NCBI GenBank assembly: GCA_950022655.1
Contig: OX465584.1
Location: 64,482,841 to 64,546,840, forward strand
DNA from: Alentia gelatinosa
Taxonomy: Eukaryota; Annelida; Polychaeta; Phyllodocida; Polynoidae
Direction: 5' to 3'
DNA: 64,000 nucleotides
The notes under the pieces were generated by a model. That model made no database searches. It was not told the DNA's origin and saw only the letters and a list, made by a program, of their open reading frames with translations. Within the stretch, counting starts at the first letter, position 1; each line of letters begins with the position of its first letter. The translations under genes were made by a program, and so were the position numbers. Shown here piece by piece: positions 53,212 through 63,910 of the stretch.

Positions 53212-53905
53212 ACAGTATGTGATCAGTATGTGGGCAGTATGTGGGCAGTATGTGGGCAGTATGTGGGTAGTTTGTGGGCAGTATGTGGGCAGTGTGTGGG
53301 CAGTATGTGAGTAGTTTGTGGGCAGTATGTGGGCAGTATGTGATCAGTATGTGGGCAGTATGTGGGCAGTATGTTAGCAGTATGTGGGCAGTATGTAGGC
53401 AGTATGTGGGCAGTGTGTGGGCAGTATATGGGCAGTATGTGAGCAGTATGTGGGCAATATGTGGGCAATATGTGGGCAGTATGTAGGCAGTATGTGGGCA
53501 GTATGTGAGCAGTATGTGGGCAGTATGTTGGCAGTATGTGAGCAGAATGTGGGCAGCGTGTGGGCAGTATGTGGGCAGTATGTGGGCAGCATGTGGGCAG
53601 TATGTGGGCAGTATGTATATAGTATGTGGGCAGTATATGGGCAGTTTGCGGGCAGTATATAGGCAGTTTGTGGGCAGTATGTGGACAGTATATGGGCAGT
53701 ATATGGTCAGTATATGGGCAGTATGTGGGCAGTATATGGGCAGTATATGGGCAGTATGTGGGCCATCTGCCGGCAGTATGTTGGCAGTATGTTGGCAGTA
53801 TGTGGACAGTATGTGGGCAATGTATGGGCAGTATGTGGGCAGTATGTGGGCAGTGTGTGGGCAGTGTGTGGGCGGTTTGTAGGCAGTATGTGGGCAGTAT
53901 CTGGC
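53212..53905. repeat. 11-bp minisatellite (CAGTATGTGGG)
   Basis: About 63 units. 11 is not divisible by three, so each frame cycles through three repeat peptides and stays open on both strands (up to 286 codons); not genes. Confidence 0.92.
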
Positions 53906-54100
53906 CTGGTGGAGGGAGGCTTTGTTGCTGACTGGCTAACTGCACCTCACTGCGGCTAACTGCGGCTGCCGGTTGATGAGCATTGTGGTGAACCTTCTTT
54001 GACGACTGGCGCGTTTTTTCCCACTGGCGCTCTGCCAACCTGCGACCCCTGACGGGCGACCAGGGAATCACTCCGTCCAGCAAATCACTGCACGCTCCAG
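53906..54100 (-). pseudogene. Possible LINE ORF2 linker fragment
   Basis: Minus strand frame reads LLDGVIPWSPVRGRRLAERQ then WEKTRQSSKKVHHNAHQ and AAAVSRS before merging into the 11-bp array. RR-x-AER-x-W-x-KTR followed by VH and AVSR resembles the endonuclease-RT linker of CR1/Jockey-like non-LTR retrotransposons (inference from family knowledge). No RT motif survives. It might instead be a cellular exon with acceptor GGAGCGTGCAG. Confidence 0.35.
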
Positions 54101-54104
54101 CCCC

Positions 54105-54165
54105 AGCTCAGGTCCCAGCTCAGGTCCCAGCTCAGGTCCCAGCTCAGGTCCCAGCTCAGGCCTCG
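54105..54165. repeat. 12-bp tandem repeat (CAGCTCAGGTCC)
   Basis: Five units. Confidence 0.85.
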
Positions 54166-54194
54166 TGTCAACACCACTCGCGGCCAACTGGGAG

Positions 54195-54875
54195 CCTGCC
54201 AAAGGGTCTACAAAAGGCCTGTTCCCATTGGCCGACGAAAACGGTTGAGATTTTTTAAGTTACCCAGAAAGTCTGTTGGTGGTGCCACTGACTGTACGTC
54301 GGTATCGAAAAATCGGTGAGGGTAGTAGATTTCACTCAGTGACCAAGCTTTCACTCAGTGGTGGGTCGTGCAGTATAAAAATATTGGTGTGGGTAGTAGA
54401 TTTCTCTCCTTGACCCAACGAAATCAATGAGCTTTGATTCTGTCAGTCCTGAAAGAAATCCGTCGGTGGTGCCACAGTGCATAATCTAAGCAGAAAAAGT
54501 CCTGGGTCATTTCACGAGCTTAGTGTAGTAGATTTCTCTCCTTGACCCAACGAAATCAATGAGCTTTGATTCTGTCAGTCCTGAAAGAAATCCGTCGGTG
54601 GTGCCACAGTGCATAATCTAAGCAGAAAAAGTCCTGGGTCATTTCACGAGCTTGGTCGTTTCCATTGACCAGTTTTGGGTCAGCAGTGCCAAAAGTCCAT
54701 CGTTGGTTCCTGACTGTAGATCGGTGATGGGAAATCAGCCAATGGAAACGGACCTTATGTGACTTTCAGACACCGATGTGCAGTCGTTGGCCACCACCGA
54801 CCGACTTTTAGTGAAACTCAATTGATCGGTGCTGTTTTCGTCAGCCAGTGGGAAATGGCTTTTACATGTTGGGAA
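54195..54875. mobile_element. CCATTGGCCGA-family MITE with internal duplication
   Basis: CTGTTCCCATTGGCCGACGA to CAGCCAATGGAAACGGACC; a ~125-bp block (TTTCTCTCCTTGACCCAACG ... CATTTCACGAGCTTGG) is repeated at 54392 and 54529. 54880-55240 beyond it holds no recognised feature. Confidence 0.7.
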
Positions 54876-55244
54876 GGACCAGTGACACTCTAGCTTGCCA
54901 CACCGTCAGAAATGTGGTGACACTAATCCCAGCCTTCCCACTCAATGAGATCCAAAACTAAATCTGTTTTCTTCCACACTACTCACACAGCATCGACATG
55001 TAAATGAGAATTCCGCAATAAACTCGGTCAATATTTACCTGCGGTCCTCGTGCTTCTCATTAATCAGTAACAATTACAAATCCATGTTAATTAATCAAGA
55101 TGCTGGAATGAGGTCGGGGTGTCTTGGATCATTTTCATTGAGTGGTCCTTGAGGAACTGTCTCTGGATATCTCTTATTCCTATATACCTATGAGCGAACA
55201 ACCTATGATTACTTAACGCTGCTGGGGGTGGAATAACTATTGTT

Positions 55245-55530
55245 TACTGCCCAGGTTGACGTTACTGCTCAGGTTGGCGTTTACTGCCCAGGTTGACGTT
55301 TACTGCTCAGGTTGGCGTTTACTGCCCAGGTTGGCGTTTACTGCCCAGGTTGACGTTTACTGCCCAGGTTGACATTTACTGCCCAGGTTGACGCTTACTG
55401 CCCAGGTTGACGTTTACTGCCCAGGTTAACGTTTACTGCCCAGGTTGACGTTTACTGCCCAGGTTGACGTTTACTGCTCAGGTTGACGTTAACTGCCCAG
55501 GTTGACGTTTACTGCCCAGGTTGACGTTTG
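55245..55530. repeat. 19-bp minisatellite (TGCCCAGGTTGACGTTTAC)
   Basis: About 15 units, ending directly in a CGGCCAATGGAAACGGGCC end of the CCATTGGCCGA family. Confidence 0.9.
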
Positions 55531-55627
55531 CTGGGAAATCGGCCAATGGAAACGGGCCTAATAAAGCCTGTAAAACCTCACCAGTTGACCCAAGTCCCTC
55601 TGAGAGGCCAGCCTGAAGCCTCGTGAG

Positions 55628-56462
55628 TAGACTGGCTCCAGTCCCTGCATTCTGTGGCTACCCTCCTCACTGAGATACAGGAGACTGGCTCCAGTCCCTG
55701 CATCCTATGGCTACCCGCCTCGCTGGGATACAGGAGACTGGCTCCAGTCCCTGCATCCTATGGCTACCCTCCTCACTGGGATACAGGAGACTGGCTCCAG
55801 TCCCTGCATCCTATGGCTACCCTCCTCACTGGGATACAGGAGACTGGCTCCAGTCCCTGCATCCTACGGCTACCCTCCTCGCTGGGATACAGGAGACTGG
55901 CTCCAGTCCCTGCATCCTATGGCTACCCTCCTCACTGGGATACTGAGACTGGCTCCAGTCCCTGCATCCTATGGCTACCCTCCTCACTGGGATACAGGAG
56001 ACTGGCTCCAGTCCCTGCATCCTATGGCTACCCTCCTCGCTGGGATACAGGAGACTGGCTCCAGTCCCTGCATCCTATGGCTACCCTCCTCGCTGGGATA
56101 CAGGAGACTGGCTCCAGTCCCTGCATCCTATGGCTACCCTCCTCGCTGGGATACAGGAGACTGGCTCCAGTCCCTGCATCCTATGGCTACTATCCTCGCT
56201 GGGATACAGGAGACTGGCTCCAGTCCCTGCATCCTATGGCTACCCTCCTCACTGGGATACAGGAGACTGGCTCCAGTCCCTACATCCTGTGGCTACCCTC
56301 CTCGCGGAGATACAAGAGAGTGGCTCCTGTCCCTGCATCCTATGGCTACCCTCCTTGCTGAGATACAAGAGACTGGCTCCAGTCCCTGCATCCTATGGCT
56401 ACCCTCCTCGCTGGGATGCAGGAGACTGGCTCCAGTCCCTGCATCCTATGGCTACCCTCCTC
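55628..56462. repeat. 53-bp minisatellite (CTGGCTCCAGTCCCTGCATC)
   Basis: About 16 units, rest CTATGGCTACCCTCCTCACT GGGATACAGGAGA. All three plus frames are open, so one frame traverses a 53-residue super-unit; the 235- and 255-codon frames are artefacts. Single units occur at 4323 and 8105. Confidence 0.92.
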
Positions 56463-56689
56463 TCCATACAGATATCCTGGCTACTGGTCAGGATATCTGC
56501 TGGGAGATTGATACCCTCTCACTTTGACCTCAATCGGGTCACAGTCAGGAGCAGGCGAAATTTATTGCTATGACAACACAGGCAGCCAGAGAACTGGAGG
56601 AGGGGAGGGGGAGGGGTAGGAGGAAGTATAGTGTTACAGGGAGTGGCTTGGGGCCATAAACAGGAGATTCTGCTCATAGTGGACAAGTC

Positions 56690-56885
56690 TTTAATTCATG
56701 GGCCAGTCAGAGAAGGATACATACTATAATGAACTCTTTTCTGATTGTGTTTAATCATTCAATAAATGTTCATAATAAAAGACTTTGATTCATGGACCAG
56801 TCAGAGAAGGATATACACTTTAATTAACATTATTCTTATTGTGTTTAATCATTTAATGAATGTTCATAATCAAAGACTTGAGCAA
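56690..56885. repeat. Tandem pair of the TTCATGGGCCAGTCAGAGAA block
   Basis: Two ~92-bp copies (56695 and 56788) with TTGTGTTTAATCATT; single copy at 8150-8245. Confidence 0.75.
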
Positions 56886-56931
56886 GGCTAGGTCGTGAGG
56901 TGCCTGAGTCCCCTCCACTCTGATTCTCTTC

Positions 56932-56984
56932 ATGGATCACAACAAGGCCCTCGATCTCCGCAAAAACAACATGGCTGCCGCGTG
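56932..56984 (+). CDS. Candidate first coding exon
   Basis: ATG 56932, MDHNKALDLRKNNMAAA plus two bases, donor GCGTG|GTAGGA. The inner AACATGGCTGCCGCG resembles a YY1/start context. An alternative frame continues open to 57086 (VVGPLRNASISRFYLQGVPG...). Unrecognised. Confidence 0.25.
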
Positions 56985-57135
56985 GTAGGACCCTTGCGTA
57001 ACGCCTCCATTAGTAGATTCTATCTGCAAGGTGTTCCTGGAGGAGACTCGGTCTTTGAGGTTAAAGGAATGCTCGATGAGATGTAAGAATTTGTGAAAAC
57101 AGAGTTGGTGAACAGGTCACTTGAGGGTCATATAT

Positions 57136-57294
57136 TTACAATTGCTTAATGATAATCTCAGGCAGGTATTCCCTATCAAATAAATTGAGCGAAGTATTTT
57201 CGTGAAGGGTTATATATTGGCATTTGGGAAGCATTGTGGATCTGGGAATTTGGGATTGAATAATCCGAACGGTCCAGAATACTAGGCACACTGC
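57136..57294 (-). CDS. Candidate terminal exon
   Basis: Minus strand. Acceptor AAATGGCTTTCAG|GCA lies at the edge of a CCATTGGCCGA-family MITE; 52 codons AVCLVFWTVRIIQSQIPRST, then CQYITLHENTSLNLFDREYL ... to TAA. The acceptor may be supplied by the MITE. Confidence 0.28.
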   Translation of the reverse strand, partial: AVCLVFWTVRIIQSQIPRSTMLPKCQYITLHENTSLNLFDREYLPEIIIKQL

Positions 57295-57630
57295 CTGAAA
57301 GCCATTTTCCACTGGCCGACTATTTGCCACTGATCTGTTGTCGGGAACCACGGACGCCAGATCGGTGAATGGAAACAGACATGCAGAGAAGTGTTCACCA
57401 ATTAATTGTGCATGGATAGTGCAATAAGGCCACCACTGTGATGATCATTATGTTTGGAGGACAGTTCTGTCGGTATGGACCTGTTAAATGCAGCAGAAAC
57501 AAGGCATACACAACACCCTAACCGATTTTTAGATACCAGCGTGCAGTCATTGGCCAACACCAACAACCTTTTAGGAGAACTTAATTAGTTGGTGCCGTTT
57601 CATCGGCTAGTGGAAAATGGCTTATAAACC
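57295..57630. mobile_element. CCATTGGCCGA-family MITE, diverged
   Basis: CCATTTTCCACTGGCCGACT ... GGCTAGTGGAAAATGGCTT; contains GTCGGGAACCACGGACGC. A partial extra end follows at 57632-57690. Confidence 0.65.
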
Positions 57631-57689
57631 TCATTTCCATTGGCCGACTATTTGGCACTGACTGACAAACAGAAACCACTTAGTGGGTG

Positions 57690-57845
57690 TTGAGGTATTT
57701 TGGTCTTGAGTGATTGGTCATGGTCAGCTGGGCACACCTTTAAGACCCTGAGACACTGGCTCCCTGCTCTGTTCTCACTATCACAGTGAATAGCATGCAG
57801 ATAGTGAAGGGATAGTTTTCTGGAAGCTACTGGAAGTTCACTGTG
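57690..57845 (+). repeat. Dispersed repeat, partner of 10078-10215
   Basis: TTGAGTGATTGGTCATGGTC ... ACAGTGAATAGCATGCAGAT. Confidence 0.65.
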
Positions 57846-57983
57846 ACCACTCTAACCTCTAAGCGATGTATATATAGTGCATGCAAGCAGGCTAAAAAAC
57901 AAAAATAACAACAAACCTGAACTTCCCCTTACTGGACTTTTTTCTATTAACAACTCAACACACGCTCTTTGCCTTTTTAATCT

Positions 57984-58163
57984 TCAAATAAACACTTGAA
58001 ATGGCAGAAATGGGGTGTCGCCTTTCAGAGAGGCAGTATTCCGTATAATAGACTTCAGTAGGAAATCGGCGTGTTTGAGCGATAATGAGGGAGAAAATGA
58101 CTGCGCCCTTCTGGTTCCCGGTGTGCTTGTCGTCGTTGTATAGGGACCGGCCAGATGGTCGGC
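57984..58163 (-). CDS. Candidate 59-codon terminal exon
   Basis: Minus strand. Good acceptor (GCTGTGACTACTCCTGCAG|GCC), phase 0, ADHLAGPYTTTTSTPGTRRA, QSFSPSLSLKHADFLLKSII, RNTASLKGDTPFLPFQVFI, TGA. A second frame is open over the same bases (57955-58248), which weakens the choice. Ser/Thr-rich first half, hydrophobic second half; no family recognised. Confidence 0.3.
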   Translation of the reverse strand, partial: ADHLAGPYTTTTSTPGTRRAQSFSPSLSLKHADFLLKSIIRNTASLKGDTPFLPFQVFI

Positions 58164-58309
58164 CTGCAGGAGTAGTCACAGCACACAAAGCTGAATAGAA
58201 CTTCCCGGAAAGGCTAGAAGGTGGTCTGAATAAGGAGAATGTTATCATGGAAGACGTGGCGAGCTCTCACGGCTACTACCACTCCTGTTTTGTCTCATCT
58301 TATTATCTT

Positions 58310-58575
58310 ACCCCTAATAAAAAACGCCATAGGCTTAACATGGGATTTGTTTATGTCCCGGGTGTGACATAAAGTGTTGTTTATGTCACTACTTTCTGAT
58401 ATTGAACAAATATGGAAACGGGTAGGATAAAATCTAGACGCCACTCGTTTGAGTTTGAGCTTATTTATGCCACGCATTTTGGTCTTCGACTCGTGAAATT
58501 ATGGAGCCAACAAAATGCGTGGCATAAATAAACTCAGACTCAAACTCGTGACGTCTCTTCATATTATCTTACCCC
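58310..58575. mobile_element. Modular element, GCCATAGGCTTAACATGG head, TTTATGCCACG hairpin
   Basis: Starts TTATCTTACCCCTAATAAAA, head, GGGTAGGATAAAATC, then hairpin GAGTTTGAGCTTATTTATGC / GGCATAAATAAACTCAGACT (58446-58548), and ends ATTATCTTACCCCTGTC. Matching TTATCTTACCCCT on both sides delimits the unit. Confidence 0.75.
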
Positions 58576-58589
58576 TGTCGTTTTCCCTA

Positions 58590-58935
58590 TAGACCCTCCA
58601 GAGGTTACTAAACTCCCTAATATCGCCCCGGGTAAGTACAGGATCCGCTCCTGACTGGCTGGCCGCACCTCGGCCCCCTGTCTTCTGATGAGTAATCATT
58701 TTCTGGTTTATTACCGGAGAAACCGAAAATGATTTGAAATGTACAAGTACAAATAACTGAAATTTCCATTTCTGGCATTGGATTTCCAATTTGAAGATTT
58801 GAAAAAATCTTTAAACTGCAATAATTGCGGGTTATGGGTCAAGGGTCTATCACCATACAACGACGGCAACCCGCGAACACCGGATCCTGTAAACAGACTG
58901 AATTATGGGATACTCCCCAATAGGGTCTATAGGCT
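58590..58935. repeat. Dispersed ~340-bp repeat, reversed copy of 29755-30075
   Basis: CCTCCAGAGGTTACTAAACT ... GAATTATGGGATACTCCCCA ATAGGGTCTATAGG. Confidence 0.65.
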
Positions 58936-59190
58936 TAACATTAGGAACCCATACTCCACGGCTGTGAAGGTAGTATACCAAATACGCAATGACGAATTTG
59001 GTAATATGTTTTATAAGTTGATAATCTTATATGGGGTGAGATAAAATCAGAAACCCACTGATGAAAATAACTTGGTCCGCATTCTACCTCATTTGACCGC
59101 AGAGTAATTCACTCAGCTTCACTTCGTGAATTGCTCCATGGTCAAACTCGGTGGAGTATGGACTAAGTTATTTTCCTGTCATTAGTTTCC
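58925..59190. mobile_element. Modular element, head plus TTTGACCGCAGAGTAATTCA hairpin
   Basis: CTATAGGCTTAACATTAGGA head, GGTGAGATAAAATCAGAAAC, then the hairpin CCTCATTTGACCGCAGAGTA ... CTCGGTGGAG. Complete version of 50584-50639. Confidence 0.75.
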
Positions 59191-59221
59191 TTCTAAACAT
59201 GTATTATGTGTGTAGTATGTA

Positions 59222-59360
59222 AAGTAGAACCTCACATAACGGACATCCCGTGCAAGCAGACACCCCGCGTTAATGGACACCTTTGCTCGGAACGGTTCTC
59301 TATATTAGATGTTTATTTTAACCCCATCCCGCGTAAGCGGACACTTTGAACCGGAACGGT
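59222..59360. mobile_element. pogo-like MITE remnants
   Basis: GTAGAACCTCACATAACGGA, GCAGACACCCCGCGTTAATG, GCGTAAGCGGACACTTTGAA; two overlapping fragments. Confidence 0.5.
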
Positions 59361-60860
59361 GCACCCCTCTCATAAGATCTCATACTCTCTAAGTGGTATT
59401 CTGTACAAGGTTCTCACTACGCACCCCTCTCATAAGATCTCATACTCTCTAAGTGGTATTCTGTACAAGGTTCTCACTACGCACCCCTCTCATAAGATCT
59501 CACACTCTCTAAGTGGTATTCTGTACAAGGTTCTCACTACGCACCCCTCTCATAAGATCTCACACTCTCTAAGTGGTATTCTGTGCAAGGTTCTCACTAC
59601 GCACCCCTCTCATAAGATCTCATACTCTCTAAGTGGTATTCTGTACAAGGTTCTCACTACGCACCCCTCTCATAAGATCTCACACTCTCTAAGTGGTATT
59701 CTGTACAAGGTTCTCACTACGCACCCCTCTCATAAGATCTCACACTCTCTAAGTGGTATTCTGTGCAAGGTTCTCACTACGCACCCCTCTCATAAGATCT
59801 CACACTCTCTAAGTGGTATTCTGTACAAGGTTCTCACTATGCACCCCTCTCATAAGATCTCATACTCTCTAAGTGGTATTCTGTACAAGGTTCTCACTAC
59901 GCACCCCTCTCATAAGATCTCACACTCTCTAAGTGGTATTCTGTACAAGGTTCTCACTATGCACCCCTCTCATAAGATCTCACACTCTCTAAGTGGTATT
60001 CTGTACAAGGTTCTCACTACGCACCCCTCTCATAAGATCTCACACTCTCTAAGTGGTATTCTGTACAAGGTTCTCACTATGCACCCCTCTCATAAGATCT
60101 CACACTCTCTAAGTGGTATTCTGTACAAGGTTCTCACTACGCACCCCTCTCATAAGATCTCACACTCTTTAAGTGGTTTTCTGTACAAGGTTCTCACTAC
60201 GCACCCCTCTCATAAGATCTCACAGTCTCTAAGTGGTATTCTGTATAAGGTTCTCACTACGCACCCCTCTCATAAGATCTCACACTCTCTAAGTGGTATT
60301 CTGTGCAAGGTTCTCACTACGCACCCCTCTCATAAGATCTCACACTCTCTAAGTGGTATTCTGTACAAGGTTCTCACTACGCACCCCTCTCATAAGATCT
60401 CACACTCTCTAAGTGGTATTCTGTACAAGGTTCTCACTACACACCCCTCTCATAAGATCTCACACTCTCTAAGTGGTATTCTGTACAAGGTTCTCACTAC
60501 GCATCCCTCTCATAAGATCTCACACTCTCTAAGTGGTATTCTGTGCAAGGTTCTCACTACGCACCCCTCTCATAAGATCTCACACTCTCTAAGTGGTATT
60601 CTGTACAAGGTTCTCACTACGCACCCCTCTCATAAGATCTCACACTCTCTAAGTGGTATTCTGTGCAAGGTTCTCACTACGCACCCCTCTCATAAGATCT
60701 CACACTCTCTAAGTGGTATTCTGTACAAGGTTCTCACTACGCATCCCTCTCATAAGATCTCACACTCTCTAAGTGGTATTCTGTGCAAGGTTCTCACTAC
60801 GCACCCCTCTCATAAGATCTCACACTCTCTAAGTGGTATTCTGTACAAGGTTCTCACTAC
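59361..60860. repeat. 25 x 60-bp array in one arm of an inverted-repeat MITE
   Basis: GCACCCCTCTCATAAGATCT CACACTCTCTAAGTGGTATT CTGTACAAGGTTCTCACTAC repeated 25 times with no insertion or deletion; only about a dozen single-base variants (ACACTC/ATACTC, GTAC/GTGC, CTAC/CTAT). The 515-codon open frame over it (20-residue unit THPSHKISHSLSGILYKVLT) is a by-product of the 60-bp period; no start context, no flanking gene signals. Confidence 0.95.
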
Positions 60861-61115
60861 GCTCCATGGTAGAAGAATTCTTAACGAACTAGGCCTAGAG
60901 CCTTGAGAATCCACACAGAATTCCCGCTAGGTGGCATCATTGAGATTATAGGAATCTTTGGTGTTGCATTGATGTACGTCTTTAGTACGGGAGGCAGGCC
61001 AGTAGATTCTCAAGGCTCTAAGCCTAATTCGTTAAGAATTCTTCTCCTATAGAGCGTAGTGAGAACCTTGTACAGAATACCACTTAGAGAGTGTGAGATC
61101 TTATGAGAGGGGTGC
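60861..61115. mobile_element. Core and right arm of the 60-bp-unit MITE
   Basis: GAATTCTTAACGAACTAGGC / GCCTAATTCGTTAAGAATTC inverted core, then a single reversed 60-bp unit ending GAGAGGGGTGC. Together with 59361-60860 it forms one element with 25 units left and one right; compare the 1+1 copy at 20679-20995. Confidence 0.88.
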
Positions 61116-61305
61116 GTTGTGAGAACCTTGTGAGTTAGGTGGCTAATGAAGTCATTTTTTTTATCAAGAGGGTTCCGCATGTCCTTTACATATTGATATT
61201 AATCAGGTCCTCTCATATATATATCGCACAGTACAAATTTTATAAAATATATTACTGTTGTATATTGTGGCCTGTTACAACTAAGCAAAACTAGATGATA
61301 CATGT

Positions 61306-61389
61306 TCAATCAATTACATAAGGGGTTTCCTTCAGGATTCTAAGTGACTTCTTCTTGGCGAGGGATTTAAATTCCTTGTTTACTTTCAT
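61306..61389 (-). CDS. Short candidate ORF/exon, basic
   Basis: Minus strand ATG 61389, MKVNKEFKSLAKKKSLRILK then ETPYVID, TGA; a GTAATT donor lies before the stop. Lys-rich in AT-rich sequence, so chance is possible. 61390-61980 shows no other feature. Confidence 0.22.
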   Translation of the reverse strand: MKVNKEFKSLAKKKSLRILKETPYVID

Positions 61390-61984
61390 GGTTTCATTGT
61401 TTGTTTCTTAGTGCCGAGTATGAGTCGTATACGGATCTAACTTGTTGTAACGCATTACGTCTTATTTTGTGGCATTGTGGTTTGATTTTAGGATTTCTCT
61501 TTTTATGATCTTCACTGGTCCATTTTTGTGGTGGATTAAGATTATACTAAGTATAAATCCCGACATCTTGTCTTGACTCAGAAGTAATCCCGGAAATAGG
61601 CAGTTCCGCTGTTATGTGAACTGTGCATAAATTCTTATTACCCACCTATTACGAAGTCTGCATAGGATATGTATAGGGTACCTGGAATTAGCTACCCGGA
61701 GATTCACAAGTCACAATCTCCTGCAGGAGATTCCGGAAAAAAATAGTCCCGTGCAAAAATAGATCAAATCATCATGTACTTCAAAATAAATATTCATTTA
61801 ATATCAATTATTTAGAATAAGTTATGATAATCTCATTTACCATCAGAATCACTGTCATAAAAGGTTTTGCATGCTAAACCCGGAAAAATGGCGAACTATA
61901 TATTGGTGTAAGCATGCACCGAATTACCATAATACTTGACAGTGCTGTGGCATGAGGGGGTGATCTGGAAGTACAATAAACTTT

Positions 61985-62350
61985 TTACTCTATACCCATG
62001 CCGTATATACTGTGAATACGCACCGTTTCGGCATATAACGTAAAAATACTGTACGGACCGCCGGTCTGTACATTAAAATACGGACCACCTTGCCACACAC
62101 GTTTATTAAGATATTGGTTGTTAAGAAAAATGAAATTGATTTTTTTTTTAATTCCGGGTATATAGTAAATATATAACGTCCAACCATGCTTGTACAAATC
62201 ACAGAACTCGATGATAATTTACCGTTTGTACGGAACTCGGCATAAACGCCTCGGTCCGTACAAACTGTAAATTACCATCTCGTTCTGTGAATTGGACAGC
62301 ATGGTCAGGACGTTCTATATAAGTATTGCAATGTACTTGTCATTGATCAT
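61985..62350. mobile_element. Palindromic MITE, CATGCTTGTACAAATC family
   Basis: Left edge TACCCATGCCGTATATACTG, hairpin CAACCATGCTTGTACAAATC ... TTGGACAGCATGGTCAGGAC around CGGAACTCGGCATAAACGCC. Relatives at 14605-14820 and 35510-35845. Its left edge is the unit of the 42-bp array at 14820-16088. Confidence 0.75.
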
Positions 62351-62363
62351 GTAGGTGGATAAT

Positions 62364-62515
62364 AAATACAATAACGACTGGTTTGTGTATGAGTTTCTGT
62401 ATTCTCCTCGTAATTGACGACGTAATATCCTCGCATTCGCTCGTATAGTACTACTACGCGTCAACTACTCGGAGATTACTACCAATTTTTCACAAAACCA
62501 TTCATTATTGTGTAC
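62364..62515. repeat. Palindromic MITE with GTCAACTACTCGGAG arm
   Basis: ACAATAACGACTGGTTTGTG ... CAAAACCATTCATTATTGTG, centre CCTCGCATTCGCTCG. Same design as 23026-23420 and 29363-29704 (GCGTCAACTACT, ACTACTACGCG). Confidence 0.7.
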
Positions 62516-62603
62516 ATCTTGATCTTCCCTCTGGTACAACTCTTTTTTTGTTTAAAGAATGATTTATTCAGTTCAAGCACATTGTTAGGCATACCCATTG
62601 ATA

Positions 62604-62735
62604 AAGTCCAATGCACATCTACCGATATCGGAACATTGATGTACCTTTGTCGGCGACAAATGAACGGTACTTTGTCTCAGGCGAGGCATCCTAACGGTAG
62701 TCGGTAGATGTGGGGCAGCTAGATAAGGGTCAACG
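62604..62735. repeat. Harbinger-like MITE fragment
   Basis: AGTCCAATGCACATCTACCG, GGAACATTGATGTACCTTTG, GGTAGATGTGGGGCAGCTAG. Ends internally. Confidence 0.65.
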
Positions 62736-62838
62736 TACCGTTTAAGACTTTATGAGTAAGATCGTTTAATGCGAGTACTTGTAAAGATACGTCCTTATTT
62801 ATGACGTCGCACCAACGTCACTGTGACGTATAGACTTT

Positions 62839-62976
62839 ATGTGTACACATACTAAAATGAAAAAAACTGACAAAGAAAATAAAGATAAAACAATCACGAC
62901 TAATATCCGCTGCATTCTCAACAAAGATTACCTTTCAAGTGCACGATTCAGAAATCAAACCGTATTCACAGAATAG
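62839..62976 (+). CDS. Short A-rich ORF, doubtful
   Basis: 46 codons (MCTHTKMKKTDKENKDKTIT, TNIRCILNKDYLSSARFRNQ...) to TAG. Lys/Thr/Asn bias follows from A-rich sequence. No splice or promoter support. Confidence 0.15.
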   Translation: MCTHTKMKKTDKENKDKTITTNIRCILNKDYLSSARFRNQTVFTE

Positions 62977-63241
62977 TGTTAATTTTATTTTATTCTAAGA
63001 ATCGGTCTGTTATCTTGTGTTTTGATATCCACGCCACGTTCCATAGATAACAACTACAATTAAGTATTGACATTTGCGCTATCAGTTGAAATTCACATGT
63101 CAGGGTTAAGTGTATCCCCAGACAGAGTATCAAGTGCAGTAGCGACCACTCTAAATCCCGATACGAACAAGGGGCGCACACGACTACTGGACGGCCTGTC
63201 TCCACTGTGCGACGTTTGTCTCATTGTGTGAATCCCACTTT

Positions 63242-63544
63242 AGGCCTGTCTCCACTGTGCGACTGAGGGAGCTTGCGATCCGGTACCTCCAGTCTCAGAC
63301 TGGAGGTACCGGCTTGGCGTACCGTATGTACCTCGGATCGCAAGGTAACATCGATTCTGTGTGGAGACAACCCCGCTTGCGACTGGAGCATTTGCGATTC
63401 CAGGTACATGCGGTACGCCCAGTCTCAGACTGGAGGGAAACTTGCAGTCTCCACTGTGCGTTTTGCCGAGTTGCGATCCTGAAGGTACGCCCAGTCTGAG
63501 ACATAACTATGTACCTAAAGTCGCACAGTGGAGACAGGGCTTTA
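63242..63544. mobile_element. 303-bp TIR element, CTGTCTCCACTGTGCGACT ends
   Basis: TAGGCCTGTCTCCACTGTGC and (reverse complement) AAGCCCTGTCTCCACTGTGC. CCAGTCTCAGACTGGAGG palindromes inside. An extra left end lies at 63192-63240. Parent of the 35-bp array at 7565-8098. Confidence 0.75.
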
Positions 63545-63910
63545 GGGCCCACCACCGCCACTAAGTCGGGACGTTAGGCCTAGCCAAGAGGGGTGTATAA
63601 AAGCTTCAGTCGTTCCTCGGCCGCACCGCGATGCTGCAGTCACACCTAGGCTATGGTGCCGGGAGGGAGAAATAGCATAAATAGACGTTAGGGCCCACCT
63701 AATTTTGCCGAATTGGATAATTTCTGTTAGCTTGTTAGCACTAAAAACGGAAATGACACGGCTTTCACAAATTTCATTAAAACTAGTAATGATTCTAACA
63801 TGTATGCATATTTCAATAATATATATGTTGATGTTATCATAGTTCGGCCCTAACGTCCCGATGAGTGGGCCCTAACGTCCCGACTTTTGGGTTGTGGGTA
63901 CTAACGTCAA
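63545..63910. repeat. TCGGGACGTTA inverted motifs around a TATA-box region
   Basis: GTCGGGACGTTAGGCC (63565) faces CCTAACGTCCCGA at ~63850 and ~63880, so 63555-63905 may be another TIR element. Inside, TATAAAAG (63596-63603) is followed ~30 bases on by a GC-rich stretch and a 14-codon ORF (63631); promoter status is doubtful. The last 90 bases show only an imperfect GATATCTCAGTG-type inverted pair. Confidence 0.4.

Noticed and set aside
53223..54083. 286-codon Cys/His-rich minus frame
   Set aside because: Mostly the 11-bp array; only the first ~60 codons (beyond 53906) are non-repeat and are listed separately.
55654..56573. 235-255-codon frames
   Set aside because: 53-bp array with all three frames open.
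59361..60860. CRISPR-like regular array
   Set aside because: No spacers: units are contiguous and near identical; eukaryotic MITE context.
59359..60906. 515-codon open frame with 20-residue repeats
   Set aside because: Exactly follows the 60-bp minisatellite of a MITE arm; no promoter, splice or non-repeat coding sequence.
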